Assembly (NCBI GenBank): GCA_023432465.1
Contig: JAEYUO010000042.1
Location: 1 to 64,000 of the forward strand
DNA: 64,000 nucleotides
Reading direction: 5' to 3'
Origin: Planctomycetota bacterium
GTDB taxonomy: Bacteria; Planctomycetota; Phycisphaerae; Phycisphaerales; UBA1924
This document shows, in pieces, positions 16,111 through 24,732 of this stretch; position 1 is the first letter of the stretch; the number at the start of each line of letters is the position of its first letter. A program made the position numbers and the translations under genes. The notes below the pieces were generated by a model. That model saw only the letters and a list, made by a program, of their open reading frames with translations, was not told the DNA's origin and did no database searches.

Positions 16111-17058
16111 ATGCTCAATGCCATGACACTCGCCGCTTCTGATCCCGCGCAGCACGTGTACAACCACGTTTTCTGGAGGTCCGCCGACGGCTGGTGGCTC
16201 TGGACCGGCAACCAGGGGAACCTGGTGCTGAGCGCGCTGATCCTCATCCTCGGCGGGCTGTGGGTCTCCTCGAAAGTGAAGATCGGCCCGGCCTCACAGG
16301 GGACCGATCGCTGGGTGACGACGAGCCGCCTGGCGCACATGATCGAGGTGATCTGTGTGTATCTGCGGGAGGAAGTTGTGCGGCCGCTGCTGCACGATCG
16401 CACGAACAAGCTGATGCCGTTCCTGTGGTCAATCTTCTTCTTCATCCTGATCAACAACCTGCTGGGGCTGGTGCCGCTGCTGGACATCCTGCACAGCATT
16501 CAGCGGATCATGTGGCTCGCGACGGATGGGGCATCGGGCGAGGCCTCGCCGCACACGGCGTTTGTCGGCGGCACGGCGACGCAGAACATCTGGGTCACCG
16601 GCGTGCTCGCGCTGGTTGCGGCGCTGGTGTTCAACGGGGCGGCGGTTGCGCGGCTGGGGATCGGCGGGTATGTGAAGCACCTGACGGCGGATGCGCCGTT
16701 CTTCGTGTGGCCGCTCATCGTCCCCATCGAGTTCTTCGGGCAGGTGTTCATCAAGCCGGTCGCGCTGGCGGTTCGTCTGTTTGCGAACATGACGGCGGGG
16801 CACATCCTGCTGGCGACGCTGTTCATGTTCGCGGGGCAGGTGTGGGGACAGAAGTTCATCCTGCAGGCCCCGGTGACGCTGGTGAGCGTTGTCGGCGGCA
16901 TGGCGGTGATGTTCCTCGAACTGTTTGTCGCATTCCTCCAGGCCTTCGTCTTCATGTTCCTGACGACGGTCTTCATCTCCCTCATGGATCATCACGAAGA
17001 GCACGGCCACGAGCACGAGCATGGCCATGCCCCAGGCCACGAGCACGCCCACGCGTGA
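16111..17058 (+). CDS. atpB: ATP synthase F0 subunit a
   Basis: 315 residues. It forms the proton half-channels beside the c-ring. The essential Arg is in ALAVRLFANMTAGH (residues about 220-233), the following helix carries VMFLELFVAFLQAFVFMFL, and several other membrane helices match the family. The C-terminus is unusual: the last 24 residues are a His/Glu/Gly-rich tail (HHEEHGHEHEHGH then APGHEHAHA), which could bind divalent metals. The start is 2 bases after the atpI stop. Confidence 0.95.
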   Translation: MLNAMTLAASDPAQHVYNHVFWRSADGWWLWTGNQGNLVLSALILILGGLWVSSKVKIGPASQGTDRWVTTSRLAHMIEVICVYLREEVVRPLLHDRTNKLMPFLWSIFFFILINNLLGLVPLLDILHSIQRIMWLATDGASGEASPHTAFVGGTATQNIWVTGVLALVAALVFNGAAVARLGIGGYVKHLTADAPFFVWPLIVPIEFFGQVFIKPVALAVRLFANMTAGHILLATLFMFAGQVWGQKFILQAPVTLVSVVGGMAVMFLELFVAFLQAFVFMFLTTVFISLMDHHEEHGHEHEHGHAPGHEHAHA

Positions 17059-17141
17059 ATAACGGGCCCATTTTCGCGCCCGGTCGCAGACCGCCAGCGC
17101 ACCAGACTTCTCGTGCAGAGCATCAAGAAGGATTGAACACC

Positions 17142-17435
17142 ATGACCAAGTCCCTCATCTCCAAGTTCCTCATCGGCAGCGGCGCGGTTGCGATGCTGCC
17201 CTCGCTGACCCTCGCTGCCGAGGCCACCAGCGTCGGCAAGGGCCTCGCGGTCGTCGGCGCGGGCCTGGCCCTCGTCGGCGGCGGCTTGGGCATCGGCCTG
17301 GTCGGCAAGGGCGCTGTCGAATCGATCGCCCGTCAGCCCGAGGCGGCCGGCAAGATCCAGATCAACATGATTCTGGCCGCGGCGCTCATCGAAGGCGCGA
17401 CGCTGTTCGCCGTCGCCGTCGGCTTCCTCGCCTGA
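17142..17435 (+). CDS. atpE: ATP synthase F0 subunit c
   Basis: 97 residues. Two membrane helices form the hairpin of the rotor ring. The Gly-rich first helix is GAGLALVGGGLGIGLVGKG, the polar loop is ARQPEAAGKIQ, and the ion-binding Glu is in ALIEGATLFAVAVGFL. I see no Gln in helix 1 and no Ser after the Glu, so proton rather than sodium coupling is likelier. The first 28 residues (MTKSLISKFLIGSGAVAMLP then SLTLAAEA) resemble a cleavable signal peptide, as reported for some other long c subunits. ATG 17142 is the first start giving a normal size. Confidence 0.93.
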   Translation: MTKSLISKFLIGSGAVAMLPSLTLAAEATSVGKGLAVVGAGLALVGGGLGIGLVGKGAVESIARQPEAAGKIQINMILAAALIEGATLFAVAVGFLA

Positions 17436-17450
17436 TTCCAGTACGCATCC

Positions 17451-17480
17451 CTTCGGGCCGCACGAAAGCGCGGCCCGAGG
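17451..17480 (+). terminator. Intercistronic hairpin after atpE
   Basis: CTTCGGGCCGC (17451-17461) pairs with GCGGCCCGAGG (17470-17480), 11 bp with one G-U and an 8-base loop. No T-tract follows. It sits between atpE and atpF and could stabilise the 3' end of an atpE-rich mRNA or partly end transcription. Confidence 0.5.
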
Positions 17481-17519
17481 CTTGAACGATTCACCCCACG
17501 CTCCTCACGGAGATCTCTG

Positions 17520-18110
17520 ATGGCCCGTTTGTCCAGCCTTGCAGCGTTTGCTTTCCTCGCCATGCCCGCATCGCTCGCGCTCGCCGCGGCGGATGAGACC
17601 GTCGGTGCATTGCCGACGGTGAAGCAGGGTTTGGCGACCGGCGTGACCGGTATCGTTGTCTTCCTGCTGGTGCTCGCGATTCTCGGTGCCAAGGTGTGGC
17701 CCACGATCACCAAGGCGCTCGATCAGCGGGCGGAGAAGATCAAGGAAGAGATCGAGGCGGCGGAGCTTGCCCAGCAGCAGGCCAAGGAGGCCCTGCAGCA
17801 GTACGAGAAGAGCCTTGCCCAGGCCCGCGCCGAGGCCCAGAAGATGCTCGACGATGCGAAGGCCCAGCAGCAGACGATCGCCGCGGATCTGAAGGCGAAG
17901 GCGGAGATCGAACTCGCGGCGATGCGAGAGCGTGCGAAGCGGGACATCGACACGGCGAAGCGTGCCGCGCTCGCTGAGATTTATGCGGAAACGTCGACGC
18001 TCGCGACCTCGATCGCCTCGAAGATCCTGCAGAAGGAGATTCGTCCGCAGGATCAGCAGCGGCTGGTTGATGAGTCGATGGCCGAGTTCCAGACCGCGTA
18101 CGCGCGGTGA
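17520..18110 (+). CDS. atpF: ATP synthase F0 subunit b
   Basis: 196 residues. A signal-like hydrophobic N-terminus (residues 1-24, ending ALAAADE) precedes a membrane helix (about 43-63, ATGVTGIVVFLLVLAILGAK). A long charged coiled coil (about 65-170, rich in Ala, Glu, Gln and Lys) follows; it forms the peripheral stalk reaching to subunit delta. The Shine-Dalgarno GGAG is 7 bases before the ATG. The N-terminal extension ahead of the usual membrane anchor is notable. Confidence 0.92.
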   Translation: MARLSSLAAFAFLAMPASLALAAADETVGALPTVKQGLATGVTGIVVFLLVLAILGAKVWPTITKALDQRAEKIKEEIEAAELAQQQAKEALQQYEKSLAQARAEAQKMLDDAKAQQQTIAADLKAKAEIELAAMRERAKRDIDTAKRAALAEIYAETSTLATSIASKILQKEIRPQDQQRLVDESMAEFQTAYAR

Positions 18111-18200
18111 TTGCGGCTTCGCGTCTTCCGTCTCTCCGTCCACATTCGAACTGCCTCAACTGCCCCAGCGGCGAACACGACTTTCTTCCTGCGAGCACCC

Positions 18201-18806
18201 ATGCCCCTGATGCACACCGAGCCCGATGCACTCGCCCGCATTTACGCCTCCGCGCTGCTGGACTTGGCGAAGGCCGATGGCGGGCAGCCGGCGATCGAAG
18301 CGACCCTCAACGAGCTTGAGGACCTGCTGGAGATCGCACGGAGCGAGCCGGCGTTTGGCGAGTTCCTCGCATCGCAGATTCTGTCCGCGGATGTTCGCGG
18401 GGCGAGCCTTGAGAAGATCCTGGCCGGCCGCGTGAGCGACCTGACGCGTCGGTTCCTGCTGATCCTCAACCGCAAGGGGCGGCTGGGGCATCTGCCCGCG
18501 ATCGCCGCGGCGTTTGACGAGAAGGTGCAGGAGGCGTTCGGGCGCGTGGAGGTGGATGTTTACACCGCATCACCGATCAGCCCGGAGGACCTGGGTGCGA
18601 TCCGGACGCGGCTGCAGCAGGTGCTCGGCAAGGAGCCGATCGTTCATCCGTACACCGATGGGAGCATGATCGGCGGCCTGAAGCTCCAGATCGGCGACCA
18701 GTTGATCGACGCCAGCATCGCGACGCGGCTTCGGAAGCTGCGTGATCGTCTGAACGAGGACGGCCTTGCATCGGTTCGCGCCAAGTTCGACCGCATGATC
18801 GACTGA
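18201..18806 (+). CDS. atpH: ATP synthase F1 subunit delta
   Basis: 201 residues. It links the peripheral stalk to the top of F1. The N-terminal helical domain starts ALARIYASALLDLAK, and the family C-terminal signature VHPYTDGSMIGGLKLQIGDQ then ASIATRLRKLRDRL is clear. I chose ATG 18201; ATG 18210 is also possible, and the open frame back to 18111 overlaps the end of atpF without family similarity. The following gene is pgk rather than atpA, so the F1 alpha, gamma, beta and epsilon genes lie elsewhere. Confidence 0.92.
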   Translation: MPLMHTEPDALARIYASALLDLAKADGGQPAIEATLNELEDLLEIARSEPAFGEFLASQILSADVRGASLEKILAGRVSDLTRRFLLILNRKGRLGHLPAIAAAFDEKVQEAFGRVEVDVYTASPISPEDLGAIRTRLQQVLGKEPIVHPYTDGSMIGGLKLQIGDQLIDASIATRLRKLRDRLNEDGLASVRAKFDRMID

Positions 18807-18846
18807 TCGCCCGTTGCCCGACCGCTGATTGAGGGACACCCCAGCC

Positions 18847-20052
18847 ATGCCCAAGAAGACCATCGCCCAGCTCGACGTGTCCGGCAAGCGCGTACTTGTC
18901 CGCGTTGACTTCAATGTCCCCATTGAGAGCGGGAAGATCACCGATGACCGCCGCATCCGCGCGGCGGTGCCGACGATCCGGTTGATCATCGATCGCGGCG
19001 GTTCGGCGGTGCTGATGTCGCACCTCGGCCGGCCGGAGGGGAAGGGCTTTGAGGCGTCGGAGTCGCTCAAGCCGTGCGCCGAGCGGCTGGCGGAACTGCT
19101 GGGGACGGGCGTCGAGTTCCCGTCGCACGATCCGGTCGATGATGCGGCGGCGGCGGCGGTGAAGTCGCTCAAGGCGGGGGGCGTGCTGCTGCTTGATAAC
19201 CTTCGCTTCCACAAGGGAGAGAAGAAGGGGGATGCGGAGTTTGCGGCGAAGCTGGCTGCATATGGCGACGCGTACTGCAACGACGCGTTCGGCACCTGTC
19301 ACCGCGAGGACGCCTCGATGTACGCGGTTCCGTCGGCGATGTCGGGCAAGCCGCGGGTGGTGGGGCTGCTGGTCGAGAAGGAACTGAAGTATCTGTCGGG
19401 CGCGCTGGCGAACCCGGCGAAGCCGTACGTGATGGTGATGGGCGGGGCGAAGGTCTCCGACAAGCTGCCGATGATCCATGCGGTGCTTCAGAAGGCCGAT
19501 GCGGTGCTGATCGGCGGGGCGATGGCGTACACCTTCCTGCAGGCTCTGGGCAAGCAGGTGGGCGAGAGCCGCGTCGAAACGGACATGCTCAAGCAGGCCA
19601 AGGCAATCCTCGATGAGGCGGCGCGGCTGAAGTGTGACCTGATGCTGCCGCAGGACCATGTGTGCTCGACGCAGTTCGCGGAGCGATCGGGGGACATTCA
19701 GACGTTCGCCGATGCCATCAAGCCCGGGTACATGGGTCTGGACATCGGGCCCAAGACGCAAGCGGCGTATGCCCTTCGCATCCGCAAGGCGAAGACGGTG
19801 GTGTGGAACGGACCAATGGGCGTGTTTGAGTGGATGCCGTTCCGCGTGGGAACGCACTCGGTTGCGAGCGCGATGGCGCACGCGACGAAGGAAGGCGCAA
19901 CCACGATCGTGGGCGGGGGCGATTCGGCCGCCGCGGCGGAGGCCTTCGACATGAACGAGGCGTTCAGCCACATCTCGACGGGTGGCGGGGCATCGCTGGA
20001 GATGCTGGCGGGTAGGCCGTTCAAGACGATCGAACTGCTCGACAACGCCTGA
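18847..20052 (+). CDS. pgk: Phosphoglycerate kinase
   Basis: 401 residues, normal length. It makes ATP from 1,3-bisphosphoglycerate in glycolysis. The N-terminal signature VLVRVDFNVP, the substrate-binding SHLGRPEG, the hinge region, ATP-site VWNGPMGVFEW, GGGDSAAAAE and STGGGASLEMLAG are all present. I start at ATG 18847 (MPKKTIAQL). It follows atpH by 40 bases, so the two may share a transcript. Confidence 0.97.
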   Translation: MPKKTIAQLDVSGKRVLVRVDFNVPIESGKITDDRRIRAAVPTIRLIIDRGGSAVLMSHLGRPEGKGFEASESLKPCAERLAELLGTGVEFPSHDPVDDAAAAAVKSLKAGGVLLLDNLRFHKGEKKGDAEFAAKLAAYGDAYCNDAFGTCHREDASMYAVPSAMSGKPRVVGLLVEKELKYLSGALANPAKPYVMVMGGAKVSDKLPMIHAVLQKADAVLIGGAMAYTFLQALGKQVGESRVETDMLKQAKAILDEAARLKCDLMLPQDHVCSTQFAERSGDIQTFADAIKPGYMGLDIGPKTQAAYALRIRKAKTVVWNGPMGVFEWMPFRVGTHSVASAMAHATKEGATTIVGGGDSAAAAEAFDMNEAFSHISTGGGASLEMLAGRPFKTIELLDNA

Positions 20053-20109
20053 CACCGCGGCAGGGGGCCACCGCTCTCGGGCCGGGGTCTGGCCACGATC
20101 GAGAAAAGC

Positions 20110-21966
20110 ATGACGAGCGGTGAGCACGCACACGCCCGGCGCACGATGTGGGTGCATGTCGCGCTGCTTGCACTGCTGTGCGTGCTGTGCTTTTTTCCGG
20201 GTCTGGATTCGCACGGCGTGACAAACTGGCAGGAGGGCCAGCGGCTTCTGGTCGCGCGGGACATGCAGGCACGCGGGGACTGGCTCGTGCCGACGGTGCA
20301 CGGGGAGCCGTACATCGCCAAGCCGCCGATGATCTACTGGGCGCAGCTTGCGATTGCGGGCGTGCTGGGGGAGACGGTCGAGCTCTGGCATCTGCGGTTT
20401 GTCGTGGCGATGGCGGGGCTGCTGGGCGTGCTGGCGACGTATGGCGCTGCGAGGGAACTGCTGCTGGGAGATTGGGCATCGCCCGAGGAGCGGGCGAACG
20501 TTGCGCGGGGGGCGGCGTGGGCGGCGGCGCTGCTGGCGACGGGCATTCTGTACGTGCGGGCCTCGCGGATCGGCGAGTTGGACATCCTGATCGTCCCGTT
20601 CGTTGCGGCGGCGGTGTGGGGGGTGGCGTGCGCGTTTCGGACACATCGACTCTCGCGGCGGACGAACTGGCTGGCCGTGCTGGTGGCGGTGGTGGCCGCG
20701 AGCGGCGCGGTGCTGACGAAGGACCCGGGGCCGATGTTCGTCGCGTTCGCGGCGTATGGTGGAATCGCGGTGTGGTATGCCTACACCCGTGAGTCGCTGG
20801 ATGTGGCGATGTGGCCGCGGTCACCTGGCGAGGGCATCGCGGAGGCGACTCGGATGCCGGGGTGGTTGCCGGTGACGGGCGGCGCGGTGGTCGGCGCGGC
20901 GTTTTTTCTCGCGATGGCGCGGAACGTGACATCGGCCGGGGAGGCGATCGGGCCGGTGCTCATCGGCATCGCCGGGGTGTGGCTCGGATCGACCGTCGCG
21001 AGGCTGTTGCAGCCGCGGCGGCTGTGGGCGTTTGTGGTGGCGTTGTCGCGCACGCATCCGCTGCTCGTGCTGGGTGTGCCGGTGGCGGTCGCACTGGGCT
21101 GGCGGTGGCTGGTGGCTCAGCGGGTCGGGGAGGGCGTGGTCGAGTCGCTTGCGAAGGGTGAGGTCGATGACAACGTGCGGCCGTTCATCGCGGCCGCGCC
21201 GATCAACAACGTCGAGACGGTGCTGTTCGGCCTGGGGATTGGGTCGGTGCTGGCGATCGTGGGGTGTGTCGTGCTGCTGCGGCTGCGGCCGCGGCTGACG
21301 CCGGGCGGGGCGATGATCGCGGCGTGGATCGTGCTGAGCCTGATCGCGATGAGCGTGCTGGGGAAGGGTGTGCAGCGATACCTGACACCGATGTGGCCAG
21401 CATGGGCGATGGTGGCGGGGTGGATGGCGGCTCGGTGGACATCGCCGCGGCCGCTGCGTGTGGCGGTCGGCCCGTGGCTTGTGGCGGCGGTGGTCGTGCT
21501 GGCTGCGGGGCAGTCGTTTCAGTACGGGTGGCTTCGGGATTGGTTGAATGCGAAGCGGTCGCCGCGAGATTTGCTGATGGAGTTGTCGATCCGCCTCGGG
21601 GATGAGGGGCTGTCGCGGGTGTACTTGTACGAGTATGCCAGCCCCGCGATGGACTACTACGCGGGGCGACGGGTGCAGATTGTCGGAGATCCGCGGGCTT
21701 TGGCGACGATGTACGCCGGGGATGCATGGACGCTCGGGCAGTTTCGGGCGCACCTGGTGGAATCGGGTCCGGCGGTGCTGATCTACCGGGATGGGCTGAT
21801 TCCGGGCGTGGGGGGTGTGGGGCTTGCACCGGCGGATGAGCGCCTCCGCGAGGCGGGCTTCGTGGTCGAAAGCCTGGGAACACTGCCGGCGTTTGAGATC
21901 GACAACGGCCGAACGCCGATGAAAGCGGCGCGGGTTTCCACCGGCTCGGGAACCGGTCCCCGCTGA
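20110..21966 (+). CDS. ArnT-like glycosyltransferase family 39/83 membrane protein
   Basis: 618 residues with about 10-12 membrane helices. The N-terminal first periplasmic loop carries the GT-C signature (NWQEGQRLLVARDM, then DWLVPTVHGEPYIAKPPMIYW), matching lipid-linked sugar transferases such as ArnT that decorate lipid A, or protein O-mannosyltransferases. The acidic Glu in the QEGQ segment is at the position of the metal-binding/catalytic acid. The C-terminal 120 residues are a soluble periplasmic domain. The donor and acceptor cannot be told from sequence. The KdsB gene nearby makes an LPS role plausible. Confidence 0.8.
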   Translation: MTSGEHAHARRTMWVHVALLALLCVLCFFPGLDSHGVTNWQEGQRLLVARDMQARGDWLVPTVHGEPYIAKPPMIYWAQLAIAGVLGETVELWHLRFVVAMAGLLGVLATYGAARELLLGDWASPEERANVARGAAWAAALLATGILYVRASRIGELDILIVPFVAAAVWGVACAFRTHRLSRRTNWLAVLVAVVAASGAVLTKDPGPMFVAFAAYGGIAVWYAYTRESLDVAMWPRSPGEGIAEATRMPGWLPVTGGAVVGAAFFLAMARNVTSAGEAIGPVLIGIAGVWLGSTVARLLQPRRLWAFVVALSRTHPLLVLGVPVAVALGWRWLVAQRVGEGVVESLAKGEVDDNVRPFIAAAPINNVETVLFGLGIGSVLAIVGCVVLLRLRPRLTPGGAMIAAWIVLSLIAMSVLGKGVQRYLTPMWPAWAMVAGWMAARWTSPRPLRVAVGPWLVAAVVVLAAGQSFQYGWLRDWLNAKRSPRDLLMELSIRLGDEGLSRVYLYEYASPAMDYYAGRRVQIVGDPRALATMYAGDAWTLGQFRAHLVESGPAVLIYRDGLIPGVGGVGLAPADERLREAGFVVESLGTLPAFEIDNGRTPMKAARVSTGSGTGPR

Positions 21967-22016
21967 TTGGTGTGCGGCATGGGGATGTCCCTGCTGCGAG
22001 CGGATTCGATACTTCG

Positions 22017-22022
22017 TACACT
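22017..22022 (+). promoter_or_regulatory. -10 element TACACT of sthA; near-leaderless start
   Basis: TACACT ends 9 bases before the ATG at 22032, predicting a leader of about 0-3 bases. No Shine-Dalgarno. Confidence 0.45.
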
Positions 22023-22031
22023 CGGCACGTC

Positions 22032-23483
22032 ATGCGAACATACGACCTTGTTGTCATCGGATCCGGTCCTGGAGGCCAGAAGGCGGCGATTCAGGCCGCG
22101 AAGCTGGGGAAGTCGGTGTGCGTCATCGAGAAGGCTCAGGTTCTGGGCGGGGCGATGATTAACACGGGGACAATCCCGAGCAAGGCGCTGCGCGAGGCGG
22201 TTCTGTCGCTGGTGGGGGCGCAGCGTCAGGGCACGGACATGTTCCAGCACTTTGACCGCAAGAGCCAGCTTCAGGGGCTGATCAACTCCTGCCAGCGGGT
22301 AATCAAGGCCGAGATTGATGTAGTTCGGCATCATTTCTTCTCGAACGGGATCGAGTTGATCAACGGGCTGGGGGCGTTCGTGGATTCGAACACGGTGCAG
22401 GTGCACGGGCTGCACTCGACGGAGCTGATCCGCGGCGAGCAGATCGTGATCGCCGTGGGGACATCGCCCGCGCGGTCGGCGAACATCCCCTTTGACGGGG
22501 TGAAGGTCATCACATCGGATGAGCTGCTGCATCTGCCGTCGTTGCCATCGACGATGATCGTGGTGGGCGGGGGGGTGATCGGGACGGAGTATGCGTCGAT
22601 GTTGACGCAGCTCGGGGTGCGGATCACGCTGATCGAGGGGCGCTCGCGGATCCTGGACTTTGTGGATGCGGAGATCGGCGAGGCGCTGCAGTATCACCTG
22701 CGGCAGAGCGGCTTGACGCTGCGGCTGGGGGAGAACGTCGTGTCGATCCGTAAGTGCGAGGCGCCGGTGGGGTCGCGAGTCGCGGCAGCGGCAGCGGCGG
22801 CGGGAGATGCTTCGGGCGGGTGCGAGGCGTCGCTTGTGGAGGCGACGCTGGAATCGGGCAAGGTGCTTCGCGCCGAGTGCCTGCTGTACTGCGTGGGCAG
22901 GCAGGGCTCGACCGATGGGCTCAACCTTGCGGCGGCGGGGCTGGAGGCGGATGAGCGGGGCCGGATCAAGGTGAACGAGCATTACCAGACCGCGGTGCCG
23001 CACATCTATGCGGTGGGCGATGTCATCGGCTTCCCGGCGCTGGCGAGCACCTCGATGGAGCAGGGGCGCGTCGCGGCGTGCCACATGTTCGGCGAGAAGT
23101 TCGAGAGCGTGGCGGAGTTGTTCCCGTATGGGATCTACGCGATTCCGGAGATCTCGATGGTCGGCTGGACGGAGGAGAAGCTCACCAAGGAGGGGATCCC
23201 GTATGAGTCGGGGATTGCTCAGTACAAGGAGACCGCGCGGGGGCAACTGATCGGGGATGAGATCGGGATGCTGAAGCTGCTGATTCACCAGGAGTCTCAC
23301 GCGATCCTGGGGGTGCACTGCATCGGGACGGATGCGACGGAGTTGGTGCACATTGGGCAGGCGGTGATGGCGTTCAAGGGCACGGTGGAGTATTTCGTGA
23401 ACGCGGTGTTCAACTACCCGACGTTGGCGGAGTGCTATAAGGTGGCGGCGTTCAACGGGCGGAACAAGCTGCGGAGCGTGTAG
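22032..23483 (+). CDS. sthA: Soluble pyridine nucleotide transhydrogenase (Si-specific) family
   Basis: 483 residues, pyridine nucleotide-disulfide oxidoreductase fold. FAD motif VVIGSGPGGQKAAIQAAKLG at the N-terminus, NAD motif VVGGGVIGTEYASM near residue 180, and the C-terminal dimerisation domain. In place of the CxxxxC redox disulfide of lipoamide dehydrogenase it has GGAMINTGTIPSKALREA with no Cys, the pattern of SthA, which moves hydride between NADPH and NAD+. An Ala/Gly-rich insert at about residues 245-265 is not in the family core. The ATG at 22032 is set by the dinucleotide-binding start. Confidence 0.85.
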   Translation: MRTYDLVVIGSGPGGQKAAIQAAKLGKSVCVIEKAQVLGGAMINTGTIPSKALREAVLSLVGAQRQGTDMFQHFDRKSQLQGLINSCQRVIKAEIDVVRHHFFSNGIELINGLGAFVDSNTVQVHGLHSTELIRGEQIVIAVGTSPARSANIPFDGVKVITSDELLHLPSLPSTMIVVGGGVIGTEYASMLTQLGVRITLIEGRSRILDFVDAEIGEALQYHLRQSGLTLRLGENVVSIRKCEAPVGSRVAAAAAAAGDASGGCEASLVEATLESGKVLRAECLLYCVGRQGSTDGLNLAAAGLEADERGRIKVNEHYQTAVPHIYAVGDVIGFPALASTSMEQGRVAACHMFGEKFESVAELFPYGIYAIPEISMVGWTEEKLTKEGIPYESGIAQYKETARGQLIGDEIGMLKLLIHQESHAILGVHCIGTDATELVHIGQAVMAFKGTVEYFVNAVFNYPTLAECYKVAAFNGRNKLRSV

Positions 23484-23525
23484 CATGGGCGGGAGCGTGG
23501 GGAAGCGGGCAGTGGCAGGCGGGCG

Positions 23526-23531
23526 TACCGT
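23526..23531 (+). promoter_or_regulatory. -10 element TACCGT of holB; predicted leaderless start
   Basis: TACCGT is followed by 7 bases and then the ATG at 23539. No Shine-Dalgarno is seen. Confidence 0.4.
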
Positions 23532-23538
23532 TCGGGCA

Positions 23539-24726
23539 ATGGCGAAGCGAACAACCAAGGCCGGGTCTGTGCTTGCAGCAGCCGAGCCGCCGGCGGCGGC
23601 GGGACCGGTGTATCCCGTGACGACTCTGGATGCGGTGTTCGGCCAGCGGACAGCGAAGCAGACGCTGGAATCGGCGATGCAGGCGGGGCGCGTGCATCAC
23701 GCGTGGATCTTTCATGGGCCGGCGGGGGTGGGGAAGTTCACGACGGCGATCGCGTTCGCGGCGGCGATCTTGGACCCGACAACCTCGGCGGGGCTGTCGG
23801 GCCAGCTTGCGCCGGAGGCGGATTCGGCGGTGCAGCGGATGGTGCGGGCGGGGAGCCACCCGGACCTGCACGTGATTAAGAAGGAGTTGGCCACTGTCAG
23901 TCGAAAAGACACGGTCCGCAAGCAGAAGCAGAACAACATCCCCCTCGAAGTGATCGATGAGTTTCTCCTGGAGCCGGCGAGTAAGACCTCAGTGCTTCGG
24001 AGCAGTTCGCTTGCGTCGAAGGTCTTTATCGTTGACGAAGCTGAGTTGCTCAGAGGTTCCAAGCAAGAGACTCAGAATGCGCTTCTCAAGACACTTGAAG
24101 AGCCTCCCGCGGGCACGGTGCTTATTCTGGTTACTGCTTTCCAAGACCACCTGTTGACTACGGTTCGGTCGCGCTGTCAGCGGGTGGGGTTTGTGCCGCT
24201 TGCGGAAGAGGACATGCGGCAGTGGTTTGCGGTGAGCGGGCTGGAGGTGCCGGGCGAGCAGAAGGACTGGCTGCTGCGGTTCGCGGCGGGCTCGCCGGGT
24301 GCGGCAACCCTTGCCGCGAAGTGCAACCTGTTTTCGTGGCATGAGACACTGACGCCGATGCTCGAGGCGGCATCACGTGGTGAGTACGCGCTGGAGCTCG
24401 GCGAGGCGATGGCGAAGCTGGTGGATGAGCAGGCCGCGGCGGTCGCGGCGGCGGACAAGCTCGCGAGCAAGGACGGCGCGAACAAGGTGTGGGGTCGGCG
24501 GATGCTGGCGTTTGTCGGGGAGCACGCGAGGGCGAAGCTGCGCGCACGGGCGAGCTCGTCGAAGGCGACACCGGAGGTTCTGGAGGGGGACGCCGCGGCC
24601 CAGCGGGCGCTCCGGGCGATCGAAGCTGTGAACCGGGCGGAGGAGCATCTGGAACGCAACGTGCGGCTGAGCACGGTGTTCGACAATCTGGCGGTGCAGA
24701 TCGCGGCGGAGCCGGTCCGGGTGTAG
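23539..24726 (+). CDS. holB: DNA polymerase III subunit delta prime
   Basis: 395 residues. It is the clamp-loader stator subunit, AAA+ family. Walker A is HGPAGVGKFTTA (residues about 56-67), the Walker B-like segment is KVFIVDEAELL and sensor 1 is NALLKTLEEPPAGT, followed by TVRSRCQRV. The stretch 23881-24180, encoding the conserved core, has about 54% GC, clearly below the rest of the gene, though the protein motifs are intact. The ATG at 23539 is supported by the -10 box. The last base is 6 bases from the end of the convergent MazG-like gene. Confidence 0.88.
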   Translation: MAKRTTKAGSVLAAAEPPAAAGPVYPVTTLDAVFGQRTAKQTLESAMQAGRVHHAWIFHGPAGVGKFTTAIAFAAAILDPTTSAGLSGQLAPEADSAVQRMVRAGSHPDLHVIKKELATVSRKDTVRKQKQNNIPLEVIDEFLLEPASKTSVLRSSSLASKVFIVDEAELLRGSKQETQNALLKTLEEPPAGTVLILVTAFQDHLLTTVRSRCQRVGFVPLAEEDMRQWFAVSGLEVPGEQKDWLLRFAAGSPGAATLAAKCNLFSWHETLTPMLEAASRGEYALELGEAMAKLVDEQAAAVAAADKLASKDGANKVWGRRMLAFVGEHARAKLRARASSSKATPEVLEGDAAAQRALRAIEAVNRAEEHLERNVRLSTVFDNLAVQIAAEPVRV

Positions 24727-24732
24727 GCGGTG

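Noticed and set aside
22032..23483. Lipoamide dehydrogenase (lpd)
   Set aside because: The CxxxxC redox pair is absent; TGTIPSKALR fits SthA.
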